From an uncultured Lachnospiraceae bacterium (lineage in GTDB: Bacteria; Bacillota; Clostridia; Lachnospirales; Lachnospiraceae), in contig CAKRTC010000014.1 in assembly GCA_934402055.1 (NCBI GenBank), positions 1 to 45,592 of the forward strand: a stretch of DNA of 45,592 nt, read 5' to 3'. The position numbers were made by a program, and so were the translations under genes. How positions within the stretch are numbered: the stretch's first letter is position 1; each line of letters starts with the position of its first letter. The notes under the pieces were generated by a model. That model made no database searches. It saw only the letters and a program-made list of their open reading frames with translations, and was not told the origin of the DNA. Positions 1 through 7,173 of the stretch are shown one piece after another.

Positions 1-17
1 CGAAGCTTTGTGCTCAT
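1..17 (-). CDS. Possible first codons of a gene running off the left edge
   Basis: An ATG on the minus strand reads five codons (M-S-T-K-L) before the window ends. A weak purine-rich AGGACGG lies ten bases upstream. The only reason to note it is that the leader ORF, terminator and anti-terminator at 103-365 point at a minus-strand gene just left of the window. Too short to identify. Confidence 0.2.
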
Positions 18-40
18 TTTCGTTTGGCCGTCCTATAGTC

Positions 41-101
41 GTCTTCGCAGCTGCAAGCCGCTGCTTTGCCGACTGCAGTCCGGCTTTAATCGATAAAAAA
101 A
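41..101 (-). repeat. Palindromic repeat, copy A (left arm missing)
   Basis: Shares the core TTCGCAGCTGCAAGCCGCTG and the right arm CCGGCTTTAATCGATAAAA with copy B at 5645-5723 at almost every position, but lacks the opposite ATCGATTAAA arm. Its terminal A-run is the U-tract of the minus-strand terminator at 103-131. A third copy is at 16699-16755. Confidence 0.8.
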
Positions 102-131
102 GCGGGGCATCCATCTTATATGTCTGCCCCG
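95..131 (-). terminator. Intrinsic terminator of the leader unit
   Basis: On the minus strand a 7-bp G+C-rich stem (CGGGGCA at 125-131 with TGCCCCG at 103-109) closes a 15-nt loop and is followed by seven T. The 5' arm is also complementary to a segment inside the upstream leader ORF (see 120-224), so it looks like an attenuator terminator rather than a simple gene end. Confidence 0.8.
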
Positions 132-224
132 GTACATGTTTCTGAAAATATATCCTTGGAACCTATGCGCATGACATTAAGCCATGCCGCATACCTCAGA
201 ATCATCCATCCGGTAAGCAGACAT
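120..224 (-). promoter_or_regulatory. Candidate anti-terminator pairing of the attenuator
   Basis: On the minus-strand RNA, AUGUCUGC (217-224, codons 17-19 of the leader ORF) pairs perfectly with GCAGACAU (120-127). CCGG (210-213) can also pair with CCGG (129-132). This helix consumes the whole 5' arm of the terminator (125-131), so the two structures exclude each other. A further helix, AUGUGCAUG of the Met-Cys codons with CAUGCGCAU at 165-173, could compete. The pairings are read by eye; no folding energies were computed. Confidence 0.6.
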
Positions 225-272
225 GATACACATGCACATGCACATAGTTGTTGATGAGCTTGATGCAAACAT
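177..272 (-). CDS. 31-residue Met/Cys-rich leader peptide
   Basis: The frame opens with ATG behind a strong AAAGGAG site (6-nt spacing) and ends in TAA. The product has a Ser/Thr stretch (residues 4-9), then alternating Met-Cys at 10-15 (MCMCMC), Ile-Met, and a last Cys at 28: eight Met and four Cys in 31 residues. It has its own consensus promoter (337-365), and a terminator follows 46 nt after the stop. The control-codon-like run sits immediately before a segment able to form an anti-terminator, which is the layout of amino-acid attenuator leaders. Alternatives are a small metal-binding protein or a modified-peptide precursor, but no maturation gene is visible in the window. The gene is well supported; the role is inferred. 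Confidence 0.7.
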   Translation of the reverse strand: MFASSSSTTMCMCMCIMSAYRMDDSEVCGMA

Positions 273-336
273 ATCTTTCTCCTTTCCGAATTATCATTCC
301 AAGTAATTGTTCTTTGCTTTGTTTAAGCTTGCGTGT

Positions 337-365
337 AATATACTCCCTATCTCCTACCATGTCAA
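337..365 (-). promoter_or_regulatory. Sigma-A promoter of the leader unit
   Basis: On the minus strand TTGACA (360-365) and TATATT (337-342) are separated by exactly 17 bp, one mismatch from full consensus. Predicted start of transcription is near 330, about 58 nt before the leader ATG. Confidence 0.85.
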
Positions 366-393
366 TAGGCTTTGAGGATATTTGTTAATTTTT

Positions 394-486
394 TTTACGA
401 CTTTGCTTCCTCAGTCGGAATTTTCGCTCGAACTATGCGGTTCGGCGGGAGAAGCAAGACGCTTGCTGATAGAGACTACTCCGGAT
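394..486 (+). pseudogene. Copied fragment of the ANTAR regulator gene
   Basis: These 93 bases match the coding strand of the ANTAR regulator at 10305-10886 (residues about 24-53) with roughly five mismatches. The frame remains open and reads LPQSEFSLELCGSAGEARRL before similarity stops abruptly on both sides. There is no start codon or ANTAR domain. It is a recent partial duplication, in opposite orientation on the chromosome, lying between the leader promoter and the tcdA promoter. Confidence 0.85.
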
Positions 487-549
487 AAGCATTTTCAAGC
501 ATCTTCTATCCCTGTCTGTTCCAAAGAACACCAATAGACTACATAAGTG

Positions 550-578
550 TAAGTATTGCTCTGAAAATCTGTTATAAT
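550..578 (+). promoter_or_regulatory. Extended -10 promoter for tcdA
   Basis: TGTTATAAT (570-578) is a perfect extended -10 element. No good -35 sits 17 bp upstream, as expected for extended -10 promoters. The resulting leader would be about 120 nt. Confidence 0.55.
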
Positions 579-702
579 CATCCGGCAGAGTCTTTTTGTA
601 TCAGCCTGAAAGTAAAATGCTTTTTTAAGCAGAAATCAGATCATTTAGATGCTTTCAAGCCCCAGCAAAATCAGATAATTAATAAAATTCAGGGAAATAT
701 TT

Positions 703-1500
703 ATGTCAAATCAGTTTCAAAGAACAGAATTACTCTTAGGCAAAGCAGCCATGGCTAAGCTCGCCGGCTGCAGAGTCGCTGTTTTCGGTGTAGGCGGAGT
801 AGGAGGTTTCGCCTGCGAGGCCATGGTCAGAAGCGGAATCGGTGCCTTCGATCTTATCGACAGTGATACAGTAAGCCTCACCAATCTCAACCGACAGATA
901 ATTGCCACTCATTCCACTATTGGCAGATACAAGGTAGAAGTAATGAAGGAGCGTATGCTTGACATCAACCCGGATGTTGATGTCCGCACCTATAACTGCT
1001 TCTTTCTTCCTGAAAATGCAGATGAGTTTCCTTTTGCCGAATATGATTACATAGTTGATGCCGTTGACACCGTAACAGCCAAGGTACAACTGGTCATGAA
1101 GGCACAGGAGTACGGAATACCGATAATCAGCAGCATGGGCGCCGGAAACAAGCTTGACGGCATGCAGTTCAAAGTCTCAGACATATACAAGACCAAGTAT
1201 TGTCCGCTTGCCAAGGTCATGCGTCATGAAATGAAGAAACGCGGTGTCAAAAAGCTCAAGGTCGTGTATTCGGAAGAGACCGTATCCCGTCCTCTCTATG
1301 ACATATCCGAAGACTTAAGTGACAAGCCCGAGAGCACAGAAGAGACCGGCGGCAGCGCAAAAACCACTGCAAAGAAAGTCATCCCGGGAAGCACAGCCTT
1401 TGTTCCGTCGGTTGCAGGTCTTATTATCGGCGGTGAGATCATAAAGGATCTTACCCGCACAGAGATGGCCGAGGCAAGAAAAGCTGCTGAAAATCACTGA
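703..1500 (+). CDS. tcdA: tRNA threonylcarbamoyladenosine dehydratase
   Basis: E1-like (ThiF/MoeB superfamily) enzyme that cyclises t6A37 in ANN-decoding tRNAs using ATP. The 265 residues match the family length. Visible features are the nucleotide loop GVGGVGG (residues 29-35), the adenylate-site Asn-Arg run LNRQI, an Asp-rich motif around DAVDTV, and the family signature CPLAKVMRHEMKKRGV. The start is preceded by AGGGAA at a suitable distance. It is a single-gene plus-strand unit convergent with the aminopeptidase gene. The last 70 residues contain an Asp/Glu/Ser-rich insertion (about 205-225) ahead of the terminal helix. Identification is firm; ThiF-type enzymes of other pathways would lack the CPLAKVMRHE signature. 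Confidence 0.93.
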   Translation: MSNQFQRTELLLGKAAMAKLAGCRVAVFGVGGVGGFACEAMVRSGIGAFDLIDSDTVSLTNLNRQIIATHSTIGRYKVEVMKERMLDINPDVDVRTYNCFFLPENADEFPFAEYDYIVDAVDTVTAKVQLVMKAQEYGIPIISSMGAGNKLDGMQFKVSDIYKTKYCPLAKVMRHEMKKRGVKKLKVVYSEETVSRPLYDISEDLSDKPESTEETGGSAKTTAKKVIPGSTAFVPSVAGLIIGGEIIKDLTRTEMAEARKAAENH

Positions 1501-1526
1501 GCTTTGCTGTCAAACTTTACATGACC

Positions 1527-1554
1527 GGCAGCTTCAGCTAAGGCTGTAGCTGCC
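1527..1554. terminator. Hairpin between convergent genes
   Basis: GGCAGCT (1527-1533) pairs with AGCTGCC (1548-1554), enclosing a smaller AGC/GCT helix. It overlaps the stop codon of the aminopeptidase gene and follows tcdA by 27 nt. U-tracts are poor on both sides, so activity as a terminator is only likely. Confidence 0.45.
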
Positions 1555-2856
1555 GTTTCCTATGCCTTCAACACTTGACGAATAGAATACCTGAGCTGCC
1601 TTTACAAGATAGGCGGTATCCTTGGCTCCCGCAGTCTCATAGCAGGAATGCATGGCAAGCTGAGGAAGTCCTATATCTATCGTATTTACCGCGACCTGTG
1701 AAGTTGATATATTGCCGAGAGTCGAACCGCCTATCATATCGGAGCGATTTGCAAAGGTCTGATACGGAACTCCTGCCTTCTTACATATCTTGCGGAACAA
1801 TGCACCCGATATGGCATCTGTGGTGTATTTCTGATTGGCACTATACTTGATCACTATGCCCTTATTCATATACGGACGGTTGGTAGGATCTGCCTTGTCC
1901 GACTGATTCGGATGAACGCAGTGTGCATTGTCAGCAGAGACAAGGAAGCTGTTCTGCAGCAATATAAGCTTCTCCTCATCGCTTTTACCGAAGGCGGAGT
2001 TGATGCGTCCCATAACATCCTTAAGGAAGCTTGATGCCGCTCCCTGTTTGGAAACCGAGCCTACCTCCTCATTGTCATATACACAATGCAAAGCTATGCT
2101 GCGCTTAGGCTCAGATAGCAGCAACGCCTTCATTGATGAAAATGCAGACTGCAGATCGTCGAGTCTGCCGCTCGCAATATATTCGTTATTCGCACCGAAT
2201 ACCGTACCCTTATTCCTGTTATAGAGATAGAGGTCGGTATCAAGTATCGCACTTTCTTTTGTTCCGGCTGCTTCTGCGATAATACGCATCAATCCGCCCT
2301 TCGCATCTATATCTCCGAAGAGAGGCAGCATATCCTTTTGCGCGTTAAAGCTGTAACCGTTATTGACATCATGATTCATATGGATGGCAAGATTCGGAAT
2401 GATGAGCAGATCTTTGTCAATGTTAATGAGTCGTGTCTCAATCCCCTTATCCGTATCAATTACTACACGTCCGGCTATTGAGAGCGGTCTGTCGAGCCAT
2501 GGTGCACATATCATACCTCCGTATTTTTCGACGTTCAGCTTGATCATAGCATTATCGACTTCGATCTCGGCATTGGTCTTGATCTTGAACACAGGTGAAT
2601 CGGCATGACTTGCCATGATCTGATATCCTACATATCCGTCCTTTGGGATGCGAAAGGCAATAAGAGCGGAATCATTTCTGCTCACATAATAATTGCCGCC
2701 TGCTTCAAGCTTCCAGACTTCACCCTCGTTAAGGCGTGTAAAGCCGTGAGCATCAAAGGCATCGCTCATATTTTTGACCGCATAAAAGGCATTAGGACTT
2801 TCATCCAGAAAATGCAGCAGTTCTTTATTTATCTCGGTATAATTCAGTTCTTCCAT
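1534..2856 (-). CDS. M18 family aminopeptidase
   Basis: Metallo-aminopeptidase of the M18 (aspartyl aminopeptidase/ApeA-LAP4) family, 440 residues, probably cytosolic and dodecameric. The di-metal ligands and catalytic residues sit in ASHADSP, GRLDDLQSAF, YDNEEVGS, VSADNAHCVHP and the C-terminal LPQLAMHS segment, all in family order. I start at the ATG giving MEELNYTE, with GGAAG eight bases upstream. The frame stays open to 2970, but that would place the start within the terminator hairpin of the preceding gene (2916-2955). An ATG at 2904 is a weaker alternative. Found 60 nt downstream of the P-ATPase terminator, so it probably has its own promoter. Confidence 0.9.
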   Translation of the reverse strand: MEELNYTEINKELLHFLDESPNAFYAVKNMSDAFDAHGFTRLNEGEVWKLEAGGNYYVSRNDSALIAFRIPKDGYVGYQIMASHADSPVFKIKTNAEIEVDNAMIKLNVEKYGGMICAPWLDRPLSIAGRVVIDTDKGIETRLINIDKDLLIIPNLAIHMNHDVNNGYSFNAQKDMLPLFGDIDAKGGLMRIIAEAAGTKESAILDTDLYLYNRNKGTVFGANNEYIASGRLDDLQSAFSSMKALLLSEPKRSIALHCVYDNEEVGSVSKQGAASSFLKDVMGRINSAFGKSDEEKLILLQNSFLVSADNAHCVHPNQSDKADPTNRPYMNKGIVIKYSANQKYTTDAISGALFRKICKKAGVPYQTFANRSDMIGGSTLGNISTSQVAVNTIDIGLPQLAMHSCYETAGAKDTAYLVKAAQVFYSSSVEGIGNGSYSLS

Positions 2857-2915
2857 AGCTTTCACTTCCGTTTCTCGGTATTTCTGTTCATATGATTCTA
2901 CCATAAATCCGCCGT

Positions 2916-2955
2916 AAAAAGCGACAAGGCATCCGCCATAAAGACGAATGCCTTG
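2916..2955 (-). terminator. Intrinsic terminator of the P-type ATPase gene
   Basis: On the minus strand CAAGGCAT (2948-2955) pairs with ATGCCTTG (2925-2932), followed by TCGC and five T. It lies 34 nt after the ATPase stop. Confidence 0.8.
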
Positions 2956-2988
2956 AATATTCAGGTTCAAAAAGCTGCTATTTAGTTT

Positions 2989-5613
2989 TCACTTTCTCTT
3001 TGCGAGCTTTACAGCCTGGATTATTACCGTAGGTATTAAGGCAAGACCCATGCAGCTTAATATCTGTGCTGCGCTTATATCGGCTATGCTGAATATTCCG
3101 TGCAATGCCGGAACGAAGAGTGCCAGCATGATCAGACAGAGTCCCGCTATAAATGCATATATGCTGTAAATGTTGCTGAAGAGTCCTATCTCAAATATGG
3201 ATTCGGATCTGCGGCAGTTAAAGCCGTGAAGCAGTCTCGACATTGTAAGTGTTGCAAATGCCATGGTAGAAGCCAGTGCCGCACTTGTATTAAGTCCGAT
3301 ATAGAATGCAATAAGGCTCACTGTAGCTATCAAAGCACCTTCTCCTGCCATAAGTGCAAAGAAATCCTTAGTCATAATGCCTTCCTTAGGATCTCTGGGC
3401 TTATCCTTAAGCAGCTTCCTGTCAGCCGGCTCCATGCCTATTGCAAGAGCAGGAAGTGAATCCGTAAGCAGATTGATAAACAAGAGATGTACTGCCTGGA
3501 AAGGCACCGGAAGAGCCATTACCGAAGTATATATTACAGCCATTACCGCTCCGGTATTGCCCGACAAGAGATAAAGCACGGCATTTTTAATATTGCGGTA
3601 TACGTTTCTTCCGTTGGCAACAGCCTTGATAATAGTTGCAAAGTTATCATCAGACAATATCATTGCCGCAGCATCCTTGGATACTTCGGTTCCGGTAATA
3701 CCCATGGCAACACCGATATCTGCCTTCTTAAGAGCCGGTGCATCATTTACACCGTCTCCTGTCATGGCAACTATGCGGCCTCGTCTCTGCCATGCGTCAA
3801 CTATACGTATCTTGTTTTCCGGAGAAACTCTCGCATATACGGATATATGCTCAATCTTCTTGTCAAGCTCTTCATCACTCATGGCATCAAGCTCTCTGCC
3901 GGTAACAGCCATATCTCCGTCTTCAAAGATTCCGATCTGCTTTGCTATGGCAGCCGCTGTAACCTTGTGATCTCCGGTTATCATTACAGTTCGTATGCCT
4001 GCACTCTTGGCGTCTGCAACCGCCTGCATGGACTCAACTCTCGGAGGATCCACCATGGAGATAAGTCCGAGGAAGGTAAAGTTGTACTCTGACTGCATAT
4101 TAAGGACCTCATCGGATTCCTTATATGCAAATGCCAATACTCTGAGTCCGTTTTCTGAAAATGCCTCATTCTGTGCCGAGATTTTTATCTTATCCTCGTC
4201 TGTGATAGGACGTACCTCGTTATTTATACGGATGGAGACACAGCGATCAAGCAGTACATCCACTGCTCCCTTGGTAAGTATGGTAGGCTCACCGTGAATA
4301 AGATATTTCGTACTCATAAGCTTACGATCGGAGTCAAACGGCACTTCCTCCATACGCTTCATATTGGAACGTATAAGATTCTCATTAACTCCGATACGTG
4401 CAAACAGACTGTTCTCCTCCGAACGTATCTTGCGGAACATTTCCAGCAAAGCATACTCCGTAGGATCGCCTATGCCCTTGCCGTCTATTATGCTCGAGTC
4501 ATTGGTAAGCACGGCATCATACAGGAGATATCTGTGAGTAAGATCCGAGACATCAAGCTCCTCAGGCTTATAGAGCTTATCGTCAATATATATCTGCTGC
4601 ACGGTCATCTTATTCTGGGTAAGAGTACCTGTCTTATCAGAGCAGATCACCGATACGCAGCCAAGGCTCTCTACTGCCTTAAGCTCCTTGATGATGGCAT
4701 TTTCCTTTGCCATCTTCTGTGTTCCGAACGCCTGAACTATGGTAACTATAGAGGTAAGTGCCTCCGGTATTGCAGCCACGGCAAGTGCAACCGCAAATAT
4801 CAACGAATCCAGCAGGCTCATATTTCTGAACATGCACAGACCGAATACGATCACACATATTACCATTATGAATATGGCAAGCTTGCCGCTGAACTGATCG
4901 AGGCTCTCCTGAAGCGGAGTCTTACGCTTCTTGGCAGAATTCATAAGTCCCGCTATCTTACCGAGCTCGGTATTCATGCCGGTTCCGGTAACTATGACAT
5001 CGGCACGTCCGTAGGTAACAAGGCTTCCCGAAAATACCATATTGAGTCTGTCGGCAAGTGCAAGATCTCCGTCAAGAGTATAATCCGTTTTGTCTATTCC
5101 TGTTGATTCACCGGTAAGCGAACTTTCATTCACCTGTAAGGAATAGTTGCGGATTATTCGTCCGTCGGCAACCACCATATCTCCCGCTTCAAGCAGTAAA
5201 ATATCGCCCGGCACGATCTCCCTTGAAGGTATCTCTATCTTGACACCGTCTCTCATTACCTTGGCATTAGGTGATGACAATTGCTTTAAGCTGTCAAGTG
5301 ACTTCTGAGCTTTCTGATGCTGTACTGTTCCAAGTACGGCATTCATGATAAGAACGGCTATGATGACTATGGTACTCTCTGTATTTCCCGAAAATGCAGA
5401 GATAAGTGCGGCAACTATAAGTATAACCACACACAGATCACAGAACTGACTTAGGAATACTTCAAGCAGGCTTTTCTTTTTGCCTTCGGTAAGGACATTC
5501 TCTCCCACCTCTGCTCTTATCTTCTCGACCTGTGCCGCGTCAAGCCCCGACATATCCACCTTATATTCCTTCATTACTTCGGCAGCATCCTGCGCCCAAT
5601 AATGTTTCTCCAT
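2989..5613 (-). CDS. P-type cation ATPase, Ca2+/Mn2+ exporter type (P2A-like)
   Basis: 874-residue ATP-driven membrane pump with the full P2 architecture: N-terminal cation-ATPase domain, two-helix hairpin, actuator domain with TGES (about residue 167), M4 with PEAL where SERCA has PEGL, the phosphorylation motif DKTGTLTQ (about 327), the hinge TGDGVNDAP, and M6 with NLLTDSLPAL, which carries the Asn and Asp of the calcium site. C-terminal membrane helices follow. A yybP-ykoY riboswitch with a terminator precedes the gene (5757-5880). Together they suggest that it exports Mn2+, or Ca2+ and Mn2+. Substrate choice is inferred. The start ATG has GGAGGG upstream (minus strand). Confidence 0.9.
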   Translation of the reverse strand: MEKHYWAQDAAEVMKEYKVDMSGLDAAQVEKIRAEVGENVLTEGKKKSLLEVFLSQFCDLCVVILIVAALISAFSGNTESTIVIIAVLIMNAVLGTVQHQKAQKSLDSLKQLSSPNAKVMRDGVKIEIPSREIVPGDILLLEAGDMVVADGRIIRNYSLQVNESSLTGESTGIDKTDYTLDGDLALADRLNMVFSGSLVTYGRADVIVTGTGMNTELGKIAGLMNSAKKRKTPLQESLDQFSGKLAIFIMVICVIVFGLCMFRNMSLLDSLIFAVALAVAAIPEALTSIVTIVQAFGTQKMAKENAIIKELKAVESLGCVSVICSDKTGTLTQNKMTVQQIYIDDKLYKPEELDVSDLTHRYLLYDAVLTNDSSIIDGKGIGDPTEYALLEMFRKIRSEENSLFARIGVNENLIRSNMKRMEEVPFDSDRKLMSTKYLIHGEPTILTKGAVDVLLDRCVSIRINNEVRPITDEDKIKISAQNEAFSENGLRVLAFAYKESDEVLNMQSEYNFTFLGLISMVDPPRVESMQAVADAKSAGIRTVMITGDHKVTAAAIAKQIGIFEDGDMAVTGRELDAMSDEELDKKIEHISVYARVSPENKIRIVDAWQRRGRIVAMTGDGVNDAPALKKADIGVAMGITGTEVSKDAAAMILSDDNFATIIKAVANGRNVYRNIKNAVLYLLSGNTGAVMAVIYTSVMALPVPFQAVHLLFINLLTDSLPALAIGMEPADRKLLKDKPRDPKEGIMTKDFFALMAGEGALIATVSLIAFYIGLNTSAALASTMAFATLTMSRLLHGFNCRRSESIFEIGLFSNIYSIYAFIAGLCLIMLALFVPALHGIFSIADISAAQILSCMGLALIPTVIIQAVKLAKRK

Positions 5614-5644
5614 AACTGACCCTCCCTTACTCCGGCTTTAATCC

Positions 5645-5723
5645 TTTTATCGATTAAAAACGGATTGCTTCGCAGCTGCAAGCCGCTGCTTCGCCGACTG
5701 CAGTCCGGCTTTAATCGATAAAA
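5645..5723 (-). repeat. Palindromic repeat, copy B (complete)
   Basis: Both arms are present: TTTTATCGATTAAAAACGGA at 5645-5664 and TCCGGCTTTAATCGATAAAA at 5704-5723, inverted relative to each other. The core TTCGCAGCTGCAAGCCGCTG is shared with copy A. It sits inside the leader of the ATPase gene, directly after the riboswitch terminator, so read-through transcripts contain the 79-nt hairpin. Confidence 0.85.
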
Positions 5724-5762
5724 AAAAGACTTTTATTGTATCTTAAAAACACAATAAAAGTC
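5720..5762 (-). terminator. Riboswitch expression-platform terminator
   Basis: On the minus strand GACTTTTATTGT (5751-5762) and ACAATAAAAGTC (5728-5739) form a perfect 12-bp stem with an 11-nt loop, followed by eight T. The 5' arm overlaps the last conserved segment of the aptamer. The T-run coincides with the edge of palindromic repeat B. Confidence 0.9.
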
Positions 5763-5880
5763 TCGTTCAACTAATGATCATGCGTCCTGCCCGGCTCAAA
5801 TCTCTGCTATCCTGCAGACTCTGAGCGTGATGACGAGCTAAGACTCATCGGCATGCCGATGTGAACTACTCCCGTTTATT
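5757..5880 (-). ncRNA. yybP-ykoY manganese riboswitch aptamer
   Basis: The minus-strand leader contains, in order, the conserved pieces of this class: CGGGAGTAG (5866-5874), UCGUCAUCACG (loop 1, about 5826-5836), GAGCCGGGCAGGAC (5784-5797), and the 3' GAACGAGACUUUU (to about 5757). AAUAAA at the 5' end can pair with UUUAUU at the 3' end to close the aptamer. That closing strand is also the 5' arm of the terminator. Metal-stabilised closure would therefore prevent termination and switch the exporter on, as known for Mn2+-sensing members. The class assignment rests on recalled consensus, not on a covariance search. Confidence 0.85.
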
Positions 5881-5889
5881 TCGGTTTAG

Positions 5890-5917
5890 TTTATCACATC
5901 AGCCTAAACTTTGTAAA
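5890..5917 (-). promoter_or_regulatory. Promoter of the riboswitch-ATPase unit
   Basis: Minus strand TTTACA (5912-5917), 16-bp spacer, GATAAA (5890-5895) with TG one base ahead of the -10. Predicted start near 5883, just before the aptamer. Confidence 0.55.
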
Positions 5918-6022
5918 CTGATTTTGTCTTACTTGTTTATTTCTGAACTGTTTCTTAACGCCCGCCGCTTATCACAAACACAATGTATCAGCTATTAAAG
6001 CCTTGGCACCGGTATACAAATT

Positions 6023-6063
6023 CCGGCTCTTGCAGCTTACTTTCACAAAGCTGCAAAAGCCGG
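6023..6063 (-). terminator. Terminator of the pyrG-purF-AI-2E operon
   Basis: A long inverted repeat, CCGGCTCTTGCAGCTT against AAGCTGCAAAAGCCGG with one mismatch, lies 22 nt after the stop. On the minus strand the tail is only moderately U-rich (AATTTGTAT). Confidence 0.65.
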
Positions 6064-6085
6064 AGTCATCCTGTGAGCTATTGCT

Positions 6086-7135
6086 CTATATATCGATTTT
6101 TCTTTCCTTAAGGCGTCTGTCTATAAATTCACCAAGCAGTGCATATATGACAGCCATGATCGGAATGGCGAATATCATGCCTATGATGCCGAACAGCTTG
6201 CTTCCGATTATAACCGCTATCAGGGTAAACATAGCCGGCAGTCCCACCGAGCTTCCGACCACTCTCGGATATATAAACTGGTTCTCTATAAACTGTGTAA
6301 CAAGATAGACTATAAGGTATATGAATATCCTGCCCGGAGCTACCAAAGCTACCATCAAAGCTCCCACCGCACAGGCTAAAAATGCTCCGACATAAGGCAC
6401 AAAGGCGCATATAGCTGTCAGGAATGCCGTTATCCCCGCATGCGGAAGTCTGAACACAGACAAGGATGTAAGCATCAGACATCCGAGTATACAAGCCTCT
6501 GTAAGCTGACCCGTAAAAAACTTGGAATAAGTCTTATTTACAAGATCCGCTATATGACAAAGGCGCTCTGCGATCTCTTTTTTGAACACCGCATATACCA
6601 GTCGCTTGGAAGCTCTGCACAGTCTCTTCTTATCGAGTATTGCGTATATGGCGATAACAAGTGCCATGCCTACATTGGCAAAGCTCGAGATCACTGTTCC
6701 GGAGATGCTTCCGATGGAATTGACTATCCCCATCTCATCTATCTTCTTCAAAATAACCGGAACATCTATCTCATCAAGACTGTTCAGACTCTCTATCGGT
6801 ATCAGACTGCCAAGATACGGATCCGACTGTATAGCCTCTATCCAAACCGGAAGCTTACTTTTAAGTTCAATTACTACGCCCTTAAATGACTCGATTATAT
6901 TAGGCACTACATAAGCACCTGCAGCCACCACCAGCAGTATGCCGAGCAGCAGTGTAAGCAGGAGACTTATTATGGTAATGATACTCTCTTTAGGCTTGAT
7001 CTTTGCCTTATCAAACAGCTTAAGCAGCTGCCTGCTTATCTGTTTGATCGGTACATTTATTACAAATGCTATGATAAAGCCTGCCAGTACAGGGCTCACT
7101 GCCTCGGATATATTTGTAAATACAGCATAGAACAT
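6086..7135 (-). CDS. AI-2E family permease
   Basis: Integral membrane protein of the AI-2E (PerM/TqsA) family, 349 residues, with about seven hydrophobic segments. The family includes exporters of small signals or ions; its substrate here cannot be told. N-terminal FIIAFVINVPI matches the usual opening helix, and the C-terminal half has the signature AFVPYVGAFLACAVGALMVA and a FENQFIYPRVVG-like run, read here as FIENQFIYPRVVG. The first cytoplasmic helix common in the family is short or missing, so the true start could be elsewhere, but GAGG stands eight bases before this ATG. The gene follows purF by 38 nt and is probably the last of its operon. Confidence 0.85.
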   Translation of the reverse strand: MFYAVFTNISEAVSPVLAGFIIAFVINVPIKQISRQLLKLFDKAKIKPKESIITIISLLLTLLLGILLVVAAGAYVVPNIIESFKGVVIELKSKLPVWIEAIQSDPYLGSLIPIESLNSLDEIDVPVILKKIDEMGIVNSIGSISGTVISSFANVGMALVIAIYAILDKKRLCRASKRLVYAVFKKEIAERLCHIADLVNKTYSKFFTGQLTEACILGCLMLTSLSVFRLPHAGITAFLTAICAFVPYVGAFLACAVGALMVALVAPGRIFIYLIVYLVTQFIENQFIYPRVVGSSVGLPAMFTLIAVIIGSKLFGIIGMIFAIPIMAVIYALLGEFIDRRLKERKIDI

Positions 7136-7173
7136 AAATCAATTCCTCTGCAGCATCTGTGCTATATCCATTA

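Noticed and set aside
177..1500. Microcin C-like peptide plus E1 enzyme pair (small ORF next to a ThiF-type gene)
   Set aside because: The enzyme carries the tRNA-modifying TcdA signature, is on the other strand with its own promoter, and the peptide does not end in Asn.
2857..2970. N-terminal extension of the M18 aminopeptidase
   Set aside because: It would begin inside the terminator of the ATPase gene and lacks a good ribosome site; the family starts near the internal ATG.
4294..5106. 270-codon plus-strand ORF within the P-ATPase gene
   Set aside because: Shadow of a conserved gene on the other strand with no family resemblance.
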